Positions 63,551-64,000 of a stretch of 64,000 bases of DNA are shown piece by piece. Numbering within the stretch: the stretch's first letter is position 1; each line of letters starts with the position of its first letter. The translations under genes and the position numbers were made by a program. The notes beneath the pieces were generated by a model, which made no database searches, was not told the origin of the DNA, and saw only the letters and a list, made by a program, of their open reading frames with translations. Source of the stretch: Ostrinia nubilalis (Eukaryota > Arthropoda > Insecta > Lepidoptera > Crambidae). The DNA is taken from assembly GCF_963855985.1 (NCBI RefSeq), contig NC_087099.1:11934001-11998000 (forward strand), written 5' to 3'.

Positions 63551-63848
63551 CTCTGGCCCCTCGGGGTAGGAAGCCCAAAAACAACTAATTATCGCTGAGA
63601 AAACTTAATATACCCGTTAAGTCTTTATGTGAGTGCCGACTCGATTTATTCGACCGTATTAAGTTTCATGCGCGGCGATTGCTATTGTGGCGGAGATAAG
63701 CGGAGAGATATAGTTTTGTGTAAATACTATAGCATTTTGTTAATAGAGAACCATTTCTATTAATTAATTTCACTTTTTCTTCTAATTACGTGGCTTGTGC
63801 GTTATATTTGATAAGCGTCTAACAGGACTAAATCGTTCTAGAAACTTA

Positions 63849-63965
63849 TGCCCGTTTTCACCTTCAATCCCTAATTTTTAAGTGACCCATATGAAAATAA
63901 AATTTCTGATATGTGTTCCCATTGGGGGTCACTTAAAAATTAGGGATGGATGGTGAAAATGGGCA
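63849..63965. mobile_element. MITE with TTA duplication
   Basis: 117 bp with ends TGCCCGTTTTCACCTTCAAT and ATTAGGGATGGATGGTGAAA then ATGGGCA. TTA at 63846-63848 and 63966-63968. Confidence 0.85.
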
Positions 63966-64000
63966 TTAATGTACCAGCCAGAGCAAGGAATTATAATAAC

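Overview
This window is a stretch of an AT-rich insect nuclear genome, almost certainly from a moth or butterfly (Lepidoptera). The main evidence is a large set of degenerate 3' ends of an RTE-type LINE whose reading frame ends in ...QQWTSYG and runs into an (ATG)n tail, tRNA-derived SINEs, and many MITEs. Genes are split by introns with GT..AG borders. No prokaryotic features were seen.

Two host genes could be assembled exon by exon, both on the + strand. At 5966-12886 there is an apparently complete four-exon chemoreceptor of the insect gustatory receptor family (413 codons, ending with the family signature TYLVIIIQF). At 54487-62584 there are the first six coding exons of a secreted animal haem-peroxidase homologue; the gene runs off the right edge. 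In the part visible here, the residues that make such enzymes catalytic (distal Gln, Asp and His, catalytic Arg, haem-linking Glu) are all replaced, so it looks like a pseudo-peroxidase. Two weaker coding candidates of unknown identity lie at 16677-17147 and 52392-52748, both on the - strand.

The rest is mobile DNA. Region by region: 750-3795 is a CR1-like LINE (ORF1 plus broken ORF2) with a SINE inserted in its endonuclease and its 3' half missing. 4-12 kb is the receptor gene, whose introns hold tandem duplications, a hAT MITE and a TTA-flanked MITE. 14-22 kb is a mosaic of RTE tails, Helitron/MINE-like repeats and MITEs. 22614-28221 is a full-length jockey-clade LINE on the - strand with two intact ORFs joined by a TAATG stop-start, a 23-base poly(A) and a perfect 12-bp target duplication; it sits in what looks like an LTR. 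33-35 kb is a nest in which an RTE tail is split by a GC-rich TIR element that itself carries a perfect palindrome with 144-bp arms. 35-49 kb is mostly MITEs and degenerate repeats, with a second, collapsed copy of the palindromic element at 47.8 kb. 49.5-50.7 kb is a three-level nest (RTE tail, hAT derivative with a transposase fragment, hAT MITE), each hAT with a perfect 8-bp target duplication. The introns of the peroxidase gene contain a SINE, a hAT element rich in CCGGATA motifs, several MITEs and an 11-unit minisatellite made of TTTCGCGC-type units.

Calls for the two genes, the jockey element and TIR/TSD-bounded elements rest on features visible in the sequence. Names of minor repeat families are tentative because no database could be searched.
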